Shown: positions 1 through 9,380 of the stretch, one piece after another
How the letters are laid out: every line of letters begins with the position of its first letter
Numbering within the stretch: the stretch's first letter is position 1
Assembly: GCA_026709505.1 (NCBI GenBank)
Contig: JAPOSW010000080.1
Location: forward strand, 68,811 to 115,816
Reading direction: 5' to 3'
DNA: 47,006 nucleotides
Origin: Gammaproteobacteria bacterium
GTDB lineage: Bacteria; Pseudomonadota; Gammaproteobacteria; Arenicellales; Poriferihabitantaceae
Made by a program: the position numbers and the translations under genes
Notes under the pieces: model-generated
The model's input: the letters and a program-made list of their open reading frames with translations, nothing else
The model's database searches: none
What the model was told of the DNA's origin: nothing

Positions 1-1
1 T

Positions 2-418
2 GAAAAGGGCTTCATCATTGTCGGACAGGATACCGATGGCACCGTGACCCCGATGGACCTCGGCATGGACTGGATTGTCTCCAGGAAAAAACAGGATTTT
101 CTGGGAAAGCGATCGTTTGATCGGACCGACACATCGCGATCTGGCCGCAAGCAGCTGGTTGGACTGCTCACTGAAGATCCCGAGTTTGTCCTGCCAGAAG
201 GAGCGCATGTTGTATCGGAACTGAAGAGCAGTCCGCCGATGAACATGCTGGGACATGTTACTTCAAGTTACCGGAGCCCGAATGTTGGTCGTTCCATTGC
301 CATGGCTTTGCTCAAGGATGGATTTAACCTGAAAGGACAAACGCTGAATGTTCCGCTGATGAATGGAACAACCCAGCGCGTGACCGTAACGGACCCCGTA
401 TTTCTGACTGGGCAATGA
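2..418 (+). CDS. soxA: Sarcosine oxidase alpha subunit, C-terminal part (partial at window edge)
   Basis: This is the last 138 codons of a gene that begins before the window; the frame is open from base 2. The residues GFIIVGQDTDGTVTPMDLGMDW and the following DFLGKRSF and GHVTSSYRSPNVGRSIAMALL match the C-terminal aminomethyltransferase (GcvT-like) lobe of heterotetrameric sarcosine oxidase alpha. In that family this lobe binds tetrahydrofolate and captures the one-carbon unit released when sarcosine is oxidised to glycine. soxG starts 16 bp downstream, as in canonical soxBDAG operons; soxB and soxD would lie outside the window. The subunit assignment is firm. The N-terminal half cannot be seen. 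Confidence 0.93.
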   Translation, partial: EKGFIIVGQDTDGTVTPMDLGMDWIVSRKKQDFLGKRSFDRTDTSRSGRKQLVGLLTEDPEFVLPEGAHVVSELKSSPPMNMLGHVTSSYRSPNVGRSIAMALLKDGFNLKGQTLNVPLMNGTTQRVTVTDPVFLTGQ

Positions 419-434
419 CTGGAGTGCCGGTATA

Positions 435-986
435 ATGACAACTTCTCCACTTTGGGATCGGCCTTCAGTAGTCGGCAAGAACACCTTGACCGAGCTATCG
501 ATTTGCGGAAAAATCAATATTCGCGGTTCAGTCGATAATGCACATTTTCTAGACTCGGCCACCCAAGTTTTTGGGCTTGATCTGCCGCTTGAGCCAAACA
601 CGCTCGCTAGTTCGGGCAATTCAACCTGCTACTGGCTCGGACCTGATGAATGGCTGCTGCATTGTCTGATCGAGGAGTCGGACTCCCTGATTGAGTCGGG
701 CCGCTCAAAGCTTGCCACGATTCATCATGCCCTGGTTGATGTCTCGGACTACTATACGGTACTGCGACTGGAGGGTCCTGACTCCGAGATTCTGCTCGGC
801 AAAGCCTGTCCTCTTGACCTTCATCTCAGCCAATTTCCGGTGGAGAGTTGCGCCCAGACCCGTTTCGGAAACGCCAGTATCCTTCTGCATCGCAGGGGCA
901 AGGCGCCTTTTTTCGATATTCAGGTAAGGTGGAGCCATGCCGAATATGTCTGGGATTATCTTGCCAGGGCCATGAAGGCTCTTTGA
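435..986 (+). CDS. soxG: Sarcosine oxidase gamma subunit
   Basis: A 183-residue protein of the usual SoxG size. It contains the family-typical TCYWLGPDEWLL and the later HALVDVSDYYTVLRLEGPD, where the alternating pattern of the GcvT-like fold is clear. SoxG is the smallest structural subunit of heterotetrameric sarcosine oxidase and packs against SoxA in the cytoplasm; it has no catalytic residues of its own. The ATG at 435 is preceded by GGAG at 420-423, which supports this start. It is the last gene of the sox operon here, since the next genes converge on it from the minus strand. Confidence 0.92.
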   Translation: MTTSPLWDRPSVVGKNTLTELSICGKINIRGSVDNAHFLDSATQVFGLDLPLEPNTLASSGNSTCYWLGPDEWLLHCLIEESDSLIESGRSKLATIHHALVDVSDYYTVLRLEGPDSEILLGKACPLDLHLSQFPVESCAQTRFGNASILLHRRGKAPFFDIQVRWSHAEYVWDYLARAMKAL

Positions 987-1028
987 AGTCTCAGCTTGCA
1001 TCCGGCCCGGACGGATTCAGGGTTTTAC

Positions 1029-1286
1029 CTACAGATGCCTGGCCCGGACCGGGCCATCGCGTTTCTTGTTCCTCTCGAGCTGATGAATGAATTCTTCATT
1101 AACCGGTTTAATATGGTACTTTCCATGTACCAGAATTTTCGATTCTTCTCGGGATTTCATTACTCGATATTCAATTCGCTCCTCCGCGGTCAATCCATTT
1201 CTGCCCCAGAACATCCAGCCAACAAACACCCCGACAGCAAAAGAGAGGAATACCCAGAACCAGATTTCAAGCATTAAGTAAATCAT
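1029..1286 (-). CDS. Small single-pass membrane protein, unknown function
   Basis: Predicts 85 residues. One hydrophobic helix (about residues 6-27, rich in Trp, Phe and Val and ending in GWMFWG) is followed by a charged cytoplasmic-type tail. The ATG lies 9 bp downstream of the Lhr-like helicase stop on the same strand, so the two are probably co-transcribed. I do not recognise a family. The last residues run through the GC-rich hairpin at 1040-1056. Its reality rests on the clean transmembrane segment and tight operon spacing, so confidence is moderate. Confidence 0.5.
   Translation of the reverse strand: MIYLMLEIWFWVFLSFAVGVFVGWMFWGRNGLTAEERIEYRVMKSREESKILVHGKYHIKPVNEEFIHQLERNKKRDGPVRARHL
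1040..1056. terminator. Possible bidirectional terminator hairpin after soxG
   Basis: TGGCCCG-GAC-CGGGCCA is a perfect 7-bp stem with a 3-nt loop between two convergent operons. It is followed on the plus strand by a loosely T-rich stretch. It overlaps the last codons of the small minus-strand gene, so it may serve both directions. The T tract is weak. Confidence 0.4.
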
Positions 1287-1295
1287 GGCATTATT

Positions 1296-4200
1296 CTACA
1301 TCGGATGTGCAAAATTTGGCTTTCTTCTGTCCCTTCGGAAGTGATTTGAAACCTTCCTTGATACTTCAAATTTCGTTTCAGAATCAGCATCCGTAAGCCA
1401 CTCGGTTTCGCCATTTACATGTTGGGCAACCGGCCGGCCATCGAAAAACAACAGCCTGGCCTTGCGATTCATCGTTACCCGGTCCATGGGAATCACGATA
1501 CCGGTCAGGTTGAGCGGGTCACAGGTATTGATCGAGTGCACTCGCTCAACCCGCTTTGAGTCGCAACGTTTCAGCAGACCGACTGCTTCCGGCAGCGCAA
1601 ACTGCTCGCCGGCGAATCCATTGACAAACCGCCCGCCCTGAATCTCTCCTCTTGCCTCCATGCGTCTCAGGCAATACAGCATATCACGCCATGGCGGGCA
1701 GGATGATTCCTGATCAAGCAGTCGCCGAAACACCACGCCATATCTCCTCAACAGGCATTTTGCGATGTATTCGACACTGTCCCATCGAGTTTCTGACTGA
1801 GGGGTACTGGACTCAAGCAGTTCGCTTGGCTGGCCTGGCCTGTTGAGCAGAGACCAGCGCCCTGCCCCATCGTCTCGTGGATTCACCGACCATCGACCTC
1901 GCTTCCGCCTTTTCGATGGTGACTTTCCATACAGGCTTCGCATGCCTTCAAAATTGTCATTGACTGCGAGCCCTGATCCGACCAGTTCAGACAGTCCATT
2001 TCTAACCTCGCTGGCCACCCATCCGCCCTGATTGACCAGATCTTCAAAAAACTGGGCACCGCCATTCTTTAGCAATTCCATCAGTCGACGAGCCGGCCAT
2101 GAAAGTCCGTCCGGGTCGCATGAAGCAGATCTTGAATGAGCGAGCCAGTGTCCGAGAGCTGTGCGCGGAACAAATGCAACTGGAGACTGGCGGCTGGAGC
2201 TTCTGAGTCGATCATGTTCGGGCGCATTCAGTCGAGCCCAGACGATGCGCCCGGTACTGCAGATCATGTCCAGTGCTTGAGGAGAATAGTTGCCAAGACG
2301 ATCAGGGATAATGGCTTCTTCCCAAACTGCGGCTGGCAATTCGACACCCTCAAGTTGCGCGAGAACTTCCATCAAGCCTTCCGGCCCTGATCGCAGGTTT
2401 CTGGCTTCATTGCTCAGCCCTTGCCATTCAAAGAGAAATTTCATGAATGTATTAATGGAAACAGGCGATACGCGTTTCCGCCTTGACTTGATCGAGCGCT
2501 GGCGAATCCTCCACAAAAGCCTGCGCTCACACCACTGTTCCAGACCCTGTGGCTGCCGCCCTGATTGATCAAACACCCCTCGCATGACAACCCCGCTTTG
2601 CTCAAGATTGACAAGAGAGCGAGTTATATCCGAGTCTGGAACGCCGAGAAACGCAGCCAATTCCAGTTCATTGGCTGGTCCGATAACCTGCAAGCGCAAC
2701 TTAAGCAATTCGGCCATCGCCTGTTCCCGGTCCATCTCTTCCATCTCTCCGACAGCTTGAATTGACGGGGATTTTTCTAGATCGGGATGGACCTGCTCCC
2801 AGTATGCAAGTCGTTCAGCTGCTACCCAAACTTGAGACCCTGAGATTGTGACCTCACAAGCCCGGCCGGCCTTGGCCAGATTGCTTAATAGTTCGCTCCA
2901 GAGACAGGATTCTGCCTCCTTGCCCATGATGCCGCCCAGAACCATCAAGGCATCATGGCATTCGTCCATGTTTTCGGCATGGGGCCATATCTCTTCACGA
3001 ATTTCATGAATGACGCTTTCATCAAGCACCCCAAGGGCTGCCGCATCTTCGGGGGTGTTCAGGGTTTGGCTCCGCACCAGCCGGGTGCGTCGTTCTTCGG
3101 CAGGCGTATCGTCCAGAAACGCATAATTTCGAGCCGATAGTATTTCCTCGGCAAGCGGCGAAGGCGCAGCAAGATCCTTGCAGATCAGGTTCAAGGCGCC
3201 ATTCTCGAGGCGTTCAAGAACTTTTTGCAGACCGGGCATATCCATCAAGTCGTGCAGACAGTCATACATGGCCTGGCGAATCAAGGGATGGTCGGGAATC
3301 TCCCGCTTGCCGGATATGTTTTCAGCACAGGCAAGCTGATCCGGAAATACCAGAGAGGCCAAATCCTCGGCATTGCTCCGCTGGAATTGCGGAGGTGTTT
3401 TTGACCCGCCTGAAAATCGCTTGACGGCCAGGGCAATTGATGCATTCCACCGCCAGCGGGTCGTAAAGAAGGGCGTATCCAGAATGGCCTGGCCGAGTAC
3501 ATCGGCAATGTTCTCGGATACAAGATACCGCGCGGGCTCATCTATTGGAAAGCTGTGGGTCGGACCAAGCGAGAGAATGATCGCATCTTCAAGTGCGGCG
3601 GCCTGAAGCTCGAAATTGAACTTGCGGCAAAACCGCTTGCGAAGTGCGAGTCCCCAGGCCCGATTGATGCGGATTCCGAATGATGAGTGAATCACCAGAT
3701 GCTGATCGCCTGCCTTATCAAAAAACCGCTCAAAGACTACCGTATTGTCGTCTGGCAATGCATCAAGCGCCGCCTTGGCGGTAGCGAGATAGTGGACAAC
3801 TTGTGAGGAAACGCTATCTTCCAGAGCATACTGCTGCTTGACATATTGCTTGGTTCCAGAAAGGTCATTGGTCAGCAAGTCATTGATTCGACGTTTAACT
3901 CTGCACACCGAATGACTAACCACATCGGTTCTACCCGGGGCTTCTCCGAACCAAAAGGGAATTGTAGGCGGCTGTCCTCTAGCATCCCGAACATGCACTT
4001 TTCCTGACTCGACTCTGTCTATGCGGTACGAAGCATTGCCAAGCTGAAAAATGTCTCCAGCCATCGAATCGAAGGAAAAATCCTCGTTCAAGGATCCGAT
4101 CACCAGGTTTTCAGGATGCAGAACAACATCGTAATCAAACAGGTCCGGAATGGTTCCTCCATTGGTTATTGCAGTAAGCGCCGCCGACTTGCGGGGCCGG

Positions 4201-5636
4201 ATTCGGCCGTTCACTGCATCCAGATGGAGGTAGGCTGAATGCCTGCCGCGTCTTCCTGTAAAGCCTTCGGACAGCATTCGAATGACCTCATGGAATTCCT
4301 CGTACCCTAGTGCTTCAAACGGAGCTGCCCTGATCAGCATCTGGAAAAGCTCATCAAGATTTCTTTCTCCGGCTGATATTTCGGCAACGACCTGCTGGGC
4401 CAGTACATCAATAGGCTTTGGATAAATTGACAAGTGATCCAGTTCGTCGCGATTCACACAATCGATTAATCCAATGCATTCGACTAGATCGTCTCTAGAA
4501 ACTGGAAACAATCGGCCTTTCGGCGTGTGACCCAGGCTGTGTCCTGAACGCCCAACTCGTTGCAGCAGGTTCGATACCGCCCGTGGAGAACCGATCTGGC
4601 AGACCAGATCCACATCACCGACATCGATGCCAAGCTCGAGCGAGGCAGTCGCAACGATCGCTTTCAGGGATCCGGACTTGAGTTGCTGCTCAGCCATGAG
4701 TCGATGTTCCTTGGCCAAACTGCCATGGTGAGATGTAACTGCATCATCACCGATGCGTTCGCCAAGTGCCTTGGCTACCCTTTCGGCAAGTCTGCGGGTG
4801 TTCACGAATATCAAGGTGGTGGTGTGTTGATTGATCAAGCCTTCAAGCATCGAGTAGATCTCTTGCCATGCCTCGGCCGACATCACCGCGGAGAGCGGGA
4901 TACCGGGCACACAGATCCGGATATCGCGATCGCGTTGGTGTCCACTGTCAATAATCCGGCATGGCTTGTTTTTGCGGTTGCCGAGCAGAAATTTTGCTGC
5001 CAGTTCGATTGGGCGTTGAGTGGCTGTCAAGCCAATTCTGAGCAGTGTCTTTTCACATAGGCATTCAAGACGCTCAACGGAGATGCTGAGGTGTGCACCG
5101 CGCTTGGAGCCAACCATGGTGTGGATTTCATCGATGATCAGGGTTTCGGCACTTGAAAGCATTTGCCGACCCGATTTGGATGTAAGCAGGATATAGAGTG
5201 ACTCGGGTGTGGTCACCAGAATATGAGGCGGGGCCTTGATCATTTTTGCCCGCTCTCCTGAGGTCGTGTCCCCGGTTCTCACTGCGGCTACTATCGGAGA
5301 CAGTACGAAACCTTCATGCTGATTCAACTCTTTCAGCGTTGCCTCGATCCCCCGTAGCGGTGCCTGCAAATTACGCTGAATGTCATTTGAAAGCGACTTC
5401 AACGGCGAGATGTATATCACGCTGGTCTGCGACGGGAGTGATCCCTGCTCAGCCTGACGAACGAGACCGTCAATCGCGACCATGAAAGCCGCAAGTGTCT
5501 TGCCTGATCCTGTTGGTGCAGAGACCAGAGCATGCCCACCGGAAGCGATAGCCTGCCATGCGTCCAGTTGTGTTGGGGTAGGTCCAGGAAAGGATTGCTT
5601 GAACCAGGCTTGTACCGCGGGGTGGAAATCGCTCAT
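1296..5636 (-). CDS. lhr: Lhr-type large DEAD/DEAH-box helicase
   Basis: About 1446 residues, in the size range of full-length bacterial Lhr (core plus long C-terminal extension). The helicase signatures are all visible: motif I APTGSGKT near residue 40, DEIH (motif II) followed by the Lhr-typical GSKRGAHL, GLTATQRP (motif III), and the second RecA lobe with ASLELGIDVGDVDLV and QRVGRSGH (motif VI). In the family this is an ATP-dependent 3'-5' nucleic-acid helicase linked to DNA repair or RNA processing. A TTG 33 bp upstream (5669) is in frame, but I chose the ATG at 5636, where the conserved region begins. It is intact and probably co-transcribed with the small downstream membrane protein. 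Confidence 0.88.
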   Translation of the reverse strand: MSDFHPAVQAWFKQSFPGPTPTQLDAWQAIASGGHALVSAPTGSGKTLAAFMVAIDGLVRQAEQGSLPSQTSVIYISPLKSLSNDIQRNLQAPLRGIEATLKELNQHEGFVLSPIVAAVRTGDTTSGERAKMIKAPPHILVTTPESLYILLTSKSGRQMLSSAETLIIDEIHTMVGSKRGAHLSISVERLECLCEKTLLRIGLTATQRPIELAAKFLLGNRKNKPCRIIDSGHQRDRDIRICVPGIPLSAVMSAEAWQEIYSMLEGLINQHTTTLIFVNTRRLAERVAKALGERIGDDAVTSHHGSLAKEHRLMAEQQLKSGSLKAIVATASLELGIDVGDVDLVCQIGSPRAVSNLLQRVGRSGHSLGHTPKGRLFPVSRDDLVECIGLIDCVNRDELDHLSIYPKPIDVLAQQVVAEISAGERNLDELFQMLIRAAPFEALGYEEFHEVIRMLSEGFTGRRGRHSAYLHLDAVNGRIRPRKSAALTAITNGGTIPDLFDYDVVLHPENLVIGSLNEDFSFDSMAGDIFQLGNASYRIDRVESGKVHVRDARGQPPTIPFWFGEAPGRTDVVSHSVCRVKRRINDLLTNDLSGTKQYVKQQYALEDSVSSQVVHYLATAKAALDALPDDNTVVFERFFDKAGDQHLVIHSSFGIRINRAWGLALRKRFCRKFNFELQAAALEDAIILSLGPTHSFPIDEPARYLVSENIADVLGQAILDTPFFTTRWRWNASIALAVKRFSGGSKTPPQFQRSNAEDLASLVFPDQLACAENISGKREIPDHPLIRQAMYDCLHDLMDMPGLQKVLERLENGALNLICKDLAAPSPLAEEILSARNYAFLDDTPAEERRTRLVRSQTLNTPEDAAALGVLDESVIHEIREEIWPHAENMDECHDALMVLGGIMGKEAESCLWSELLSNLAKAGRACEVTISGSQVWVAAERLAYWEQVHPDLEKSPSIQAVGEMEEMDREQAMAELLKLRLQVIGPANELELAAFLGVPDSDITRSLVNLEQSGVVMRGVFDQSGRQPQGLEQWCERRLLWRIRQRSIKSRRKRVSPVSINTFMKFLFEWQGLSNEARNLRSGPEGLMEVLAQLEGVELPAAVWEEAIIPDRLGNYSPQALDMICSTGRIVWARLNAPEHDRLRSSSRQSPVAFVPRTALGHWLAHSRSASCDPDGLSWPARRLMELLKNGGAQFFEDLVNQGGWVASEVRNGLSELVGSGLAVNDNFEGMRSLYGKSPSKRRKRGRWSVNPRDDGAGRWSLLNRPGQPSELLESSTPQSETRWDSVEYIAKCLLRRYGVVFRRLLDQESSCPPWRDMLYCLRRMEARGEIQGGRFVNGFAGEQFALPEAVGLLKRCDSKRVERVHSINTCDPLNLTGIVIPMDRVTMNRKARLLFFDGRPVAQHVNGETEWLTDADSETKFEVSRKVSNHFRRDRRKPNFAHPM

Positions 5637-5991
5637 GACTTTATCAGTTTGACCATCTAATGTTGGCAAGTGGTCTCAAACCTCTTTTTCAAATCGATCG
5701 CTACAAATCTTTCAGGGACTGCTGGACAGTTTACTCGTTCCCAACAGTATCTTTTGGTAATGTTTGTATACCGCCGCAAAATACGGAAATAATCACATCA
5801 TGTGAGAAATCATCAATCACACGGACGAACTTGACTGCTTGGCAGTCTCTTTGTGAACGATGCGGCAACATCAATCTCAGCCGCTGCATCATTGATCAAT
5901 TCATTTTCGAGCGGCATGTTCAAGCACAATATAATTACCGTTAAGGCCTATTTTGCGAGAAATACGCTTTCCCCTGATGGCGTGATGGCGA

Positions 5992-6267
5992 TTACTCGTG
6001 CTGTCGGAACCTGCGTCGTACTGCCGGAGTTGTATTCCTGTTCGGAACGCGAGGGGGGCAACACGCACTCCCAGCTTGACCAGTCACTGAGGATTTCCTG
6101 GTCTTTGCATACAGACCGCGGGCAATTGTGACAAGTGATTGCTCGGCAACCAGTTTTCCTAGAACACGGCCTGTCTTATCGCGGTCTGACAAGTCCAGAA
6201 GTCCATGGGCATGAACACTAGATCCCTGTTGCGACTCAACCTGTACCTGACCCTGCTTTGAAAGGGG
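5992..6267 (-). pseudogene. Remnant of an AbiEi/DUF6088-type winged-helix antitoxin
   Basis: The frame is open from just after a TAA at 6268-6270. It encodes GLLDLSDRDKTGRVLGKLV followed by AEQSLVTIARGLYAKTRK. This resembles the N-terminal winged helix of DUF6088/AbiEi-type IV antitoxins, in which a recognition helix is followed by an IARGLY-like wing. No conventional start lies at the correct N-terminus; only a TTG at 6192 exists. The C-terminal half is unrelated low-quality sequence. I read it as a truncated relic. The family assignment is from memory of the wing pattern and is moderate at best. Confidence 0.4.
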
Positions 6268-6289
6268 TTAAGAGCCATAATCCTGCTAC

Positions 6290-6326
6290 TGCAAGTACAC
6301 GATCTTCATAAAGTGCAAGTATACGA
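6290..6326. repeat. Two 13-bp direct repeats, operator-like
   Basis: TGCAAGTACACGA (6290-6302) and TGCAAGTATACGA (6314-6326) differ at one base and are 24 bp apart start to start, a little over two helical turns. They lie just upstream of the minus-strand AbiEi-like remnant, the position expected for an autoregulatory operator. The related string TGCAAGTAT followed by AGTATACG appears again near 22288-22309. Function is inferred only. Confidence 0.35.
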
Positions 6327-6764
6327 CAATGATGAATCTTGTTTCAAAGCACGAAAATAATATTCAAAATATTATAACTAATTGTATTTTAATGGAATTA
6401 TAGCATAATACATGAATTTTCACAAAAATTCATACATATTGCGAGAAAAATCACTCCGATGCCGTTGGGCATTGCCTCCATTGAGCAGCAAGGGGAGCAC
6501 ATTTCAGTGCCAAGCAGTCATTCACTGTCCAATTCCGTCACGTCAATCTCGGAGCTACTCGTCAAACCTGACGCATCTGTTTGCTTGCCCAGCCCTACAA
6601 GCCACCGGCTGATTTGGATCGCAGATAATCAGCACTCCTACAACTGCCAAAGGCCTCATTATGCACTTTGACTTGCACTCATGCCCACGATGGAATATCT
6701 TCAACAATACATGTAATTCAACTCCAGTGTCCCATATATGTAATGAACCCGCACACAGGTTGGA

Positions 6765-6770
6765 TATAAT
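6765..6770 (+). promoter_or_regulatory. Possible -10 box for tmm
   Basis: A consensus TATAAT sits about 87 bp before the tmm ATG. No convincing -35 hexamer is found at the right spacing, so this is a weak call. Confidence 0.3.
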
Positions 6771-6856
6771 TTAAATGACAATGAACAGTAGTTTCAAAAG
6801 TTTGGGACTAGCTGGATTATTCACTCATACACCATTACTAATCAAGGAGTCAAATC

Positions 6857-8200
6857 ATGACTGAGCGCGTAGCTGTTATCGGTGCAGGACCCAGTGGCCT
6901 AGCACAACTTCGGGCATTTCAATCTGCCAAAAGCAAGGGGCAAGATATCCCTGAAATTGTCTGTTTTGAAAAACAGCAGAACTGGGGCGGCCTGTGGAAC
7001 TACAGCTGGCGAACCGGGCTTGATCAATTTGGCGAACCCGTGCATTGGGGAATGTACCGGTATCTATGGTCGAATGGCCCCAAAGAAGGGCTTGAATTTG
7101 CAGACTACTCATTCGATGAACATTTCGGAAAACCGATCGCCTCCTATCCGCCGCGTGCAGTGCTGTTTGACTATATTGAAGGTCGGATTCAAAAAGCCGG
7201 GGTCCGGGACTGGATTCGCTTTAATTCAACAGTACGCCGGGTTGGCTGTGATCAAGCAAGCGGCAAATTCACCGTGCTTGTTCACGACAATGACCAGGAC
7301 CGGGACTATTCTGAAGAATTTGACTATGTGGTCGTTGCATCCGGGCACTTCTCGACTCCCAATGTTCCTGAATTCGAGGGATTTAATACCTTCAACGGTC
7401 GCATCCTGCACGCACACGATTTCAGGGATGCACTCGAATTCAAGGATCAGGATATCCTGATCATCGGCACTTCATATTCTGCTGAAGACATTGGATCCCA
7501 GTGCTGGAAGTATGGGTGTCGCTCAGTTACCGTCTCCCATCGAACCGCGCCGATGGGCTACAAATGGCCAGACAACTGGAAAGAGGTACCTCTGCTCCAG
7601 AAAGTCGAGAAAAACACCGCCACCTTTATCGATGGTTCAACTGCCGAGGTTCAAGCCATTATTCTGTGCACGGGATATCTTCATCATTTTCCATTCATGG
7701 ATGAAGAGTTGCGTCTCAAGACCAATAACCGGCTCTACCCGATCAGCCTCTACAACGGTGTAGTCTGGACCGGAAATCCAAAACTCTTCTATCTCGGCAT
7801 GCAGGACCAATGGTATACCTTCAACATGTTTGATGCTCAGGCCTGGTATGCGCGAGATATCATGCTGGGAAGACTGGATGTGCCTGACCAAAATGAAATG
7901 GAAAATAACATAGAAAAATGGCGTGAGGAAGAGGACAATATTGCGGATGACTACGGTGCTATCGAGTATCAAGGTCGATATACCAAGCACTTGATGGACA
8001 TGACCGATTATCCGCCGTTTAATATCGAAGCCTCGAACCAGGCTTTTTTCGAGTGGAAAAAACACAAAAAGCAGAACATCATGACATTTCGGGATAATGG
8101 CTATGTATCACCCCTGACCGGAAATCGAGCACCGGCTCACCATACCTCCTGGGTTGATGCGCTGGATGACTCGATGGAAAGCTATTTGCAAACCGAATGA
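6857..8200 (+). CDS. tmm: Trimethylamine monooxygenase (flavin-containing)
   Basis: A 447-residue group B flavin monooxygenase. The FAD motif GAGPSG is at residues 9-14. The FMO fingerprint [11 protein letters not shown] (F-x-G-x3-H-x3-F) is near residue 178, the NADPH motif GTSYSAED near residue 204, and CTGY follows. The blocks [33 protein letters not shown] and [13 protein letters not shown] are characteristic of bacterial Tmm from methylotrophs and marine bacteria. The enzyme oxidises trimethylamine to trimethylamine N-oxide with NADPH and O2 in the cytoplasm. A strong AAGGAG lies 7-12 bp before the ATG. No TMAO demethylase (Tdm) or TMAO transporter is next to it, so the product must be handled elsewhere or exported. 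A related FMO activity on other small amines is possible. Confidence 0.9.
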   Translation: MTERVAVIGAGPSGLAQLRAFQSAKSKGQDIPEIVCFEKQQNWGGLWNYSWRTGLDQFGEPVHWGMYRYLWSNGPKEGLEFADYSFDEHFGKPIASYPPRAVLFDYIEGRIQKAGVRDWIRFNSTVRRVGCDQASGKFTVLVHDNDQDRDYSEEFDYVVVASGHFSTPNVPEFEGFNTFNGRILHAHDFRDALEFKDQDILIIGTSYSAEDIGSQCWKYGCRSVTVSHRTAPMGYKWPDNWKEVPLLQKVEKNTATFIDGSTAEVQAIILCTGYLHHFPFMDEELRLKTNNRLYPISLYNGVVWTGNPKLFYLGMQDQWYTFNMFDAQAWYARDIMLGRLDVPDQNEMENNIEKWREEEDNIADDYGAIEYQGRYTKHLMDMTDYPPFNIEASNQAFFEWKKHKKQNIMTFRDNGYVSPLTGNRAPAHHTSWVDALDDSMESYLQTE

Positions 8201-8258
8201 AATGGATTGCTTGGAACATGATGCAAGGAAAGACCTGAAAGAATAATGGATTCATGCA

Positions 8259-8280
8259 AATTCTGATCATGGTCAGAATT
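8259..8280. repeat. Inverted repeat downstream of tmm
   Basis: AATTCTGA-TCATGG-TCAGAATT is a perfect 8-bp stem with a 6-nt loop, 59 bp after the tmm stop. There is no T tract, so it may be a protein-binding palindrome or a weak terminator. The rest of the 308-bp gap 8201-8508 shows nothing else. Confidence 0.35.
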
Positions 8281-8508
8281 GCAACCGTTGACATGTATTA
8301 AGTGGAGATAAGACCATGTGTAACGTGCAAATCGGAGGGTAGGCTGGACCTTTGCGGGCCACCCGCTGGGAATTTTTGTAGACCGAAGATATGAGAGTAT
8401 CATCATTTTCACTTGAAACAACTTGCCGACGTGCAAGAAATAACCCTCGTGATGACTTTGCATAAATGATGCTGCTTTCGACAATGATTTTTCAAGTAGT
8501 GGTCTGTT

Positions 8509-9380
8509 ATGACTAATGATGCTGCAATTGCACCCTCGGTCAATTCAACTGGAAGCGGCCGCCGCATCGCCAAACGTCTTTCCAAGAAAATGATTGCTTT
8601 CGGCTGGTATGGCGGAAAGTTTTCTCATTTGGATTTTCTGCTGCCGCTAATTCCCAAAGATGCAAAGCATTTTTGCGATGTATTCGGCGGTTCTGCTGCA
8701 GTGTTGCTTAATTTGGAACCCTATATGGTCGAAACCTATAACGACCTTGACTCGGAGCTTGTCAACTTCTTTGAAGCGCTACGAAACCAGGGTCCAAAAC
8801 TCATCAAGGCTATCGGTCTAACCCCGTTTTCCAGAGAGGAGCTGGCAATTGCGTGCACTCCAGAACAGGGTTTATCCAGGCTGGAGCGCGCCCGCCGTTT
8901 CTACATTAGAGCAAGGCAGACACGAACTGGATTGGCACAGACTAGCAGCCAAGGTCGGTGGGCACATTGCGTTCTAGCGTCGCGTGCAGGCATGTCCGGA
9001 TCCGTATCCCGGTAGCTCTCGGATCTGTCGAGGGGCTTCCAGAGATCGCTCAACGGCTTCAGCGGGTACAAATCGAGAATGCTCCAGCCACTGAAGTTAT
9101 TCAGCGATACGACACTGAACACACGACATTCTATGTTAACCCGCCGTATGTTCATTCCGCACGGGGCGACTCTGCAGCGTATGGTTATGAAATGACTGAC
9201 AAGGACCATGTAGCACTCGCTGAGATACTTAACGGGGTTCGAGGACGCGTTGTGTTGTCCGGATATCGCACTGATCTCTATGACCATCTTTACAAAAACT
9301 GGAGGCATGTTGATGCCAAGGAGCACAGCTGCCACTCTGTGCACAAACTGCGTCAAGAGTCGGTTTGGCTCAATTTTTAG
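8509..9380 (+). pseudogene. D12-class DNA adenine methylase, frameshifted
   Basis: The first frame (8509-9015) carries the N-terminal half: FGWYGGKFSH, a motif I region CDVFGGSAAVLLN, NDLDSELVNFFEALR and the target-recognition part up to AGMSGSVSR. It stops at TAG 9013-9015. The second frame continues seamlessly with LGSVEGLPEIAQRLQRVQIEN and the catalytic FYVNPPYVHSARGD, and ends at 9380. The break looks like a TGG-to-TAG change plus two extra bases at 9013-9020. D12 enzymes usually have DPPY; here it reads NPPY, a possible further lesion. In the intact family the enzyme makes N6-methyladenine and protects DNA from a partner endonuclease. The endonuclease remnant begins at the very next base. 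Confidence 0.85.

Larger units (their letters stand above)
5637..6856. other. 1.2-kb spacer between lhr and tmm, mostly without genes
   Basis: No intact gene is supported. The spacer holds an AbiEi/DUF6088-like coding remnant (5992-6267, minus), two direct repeats (6290-6326), an AT-rich stretch at about 6340-6420, and the tmm upstream region. The other open frames are short with no recognisable motifs. The region looks like a decayed insertion of accessory DNA. Confidence 0.6.

Noticed and set aside
5660-6131. Overlapping plus-strand open frames upstream of tmm
   Set aside because: They lack recognisable motifs, lie opposite the AbiEi-like remnant and show no ribosome-binding site.
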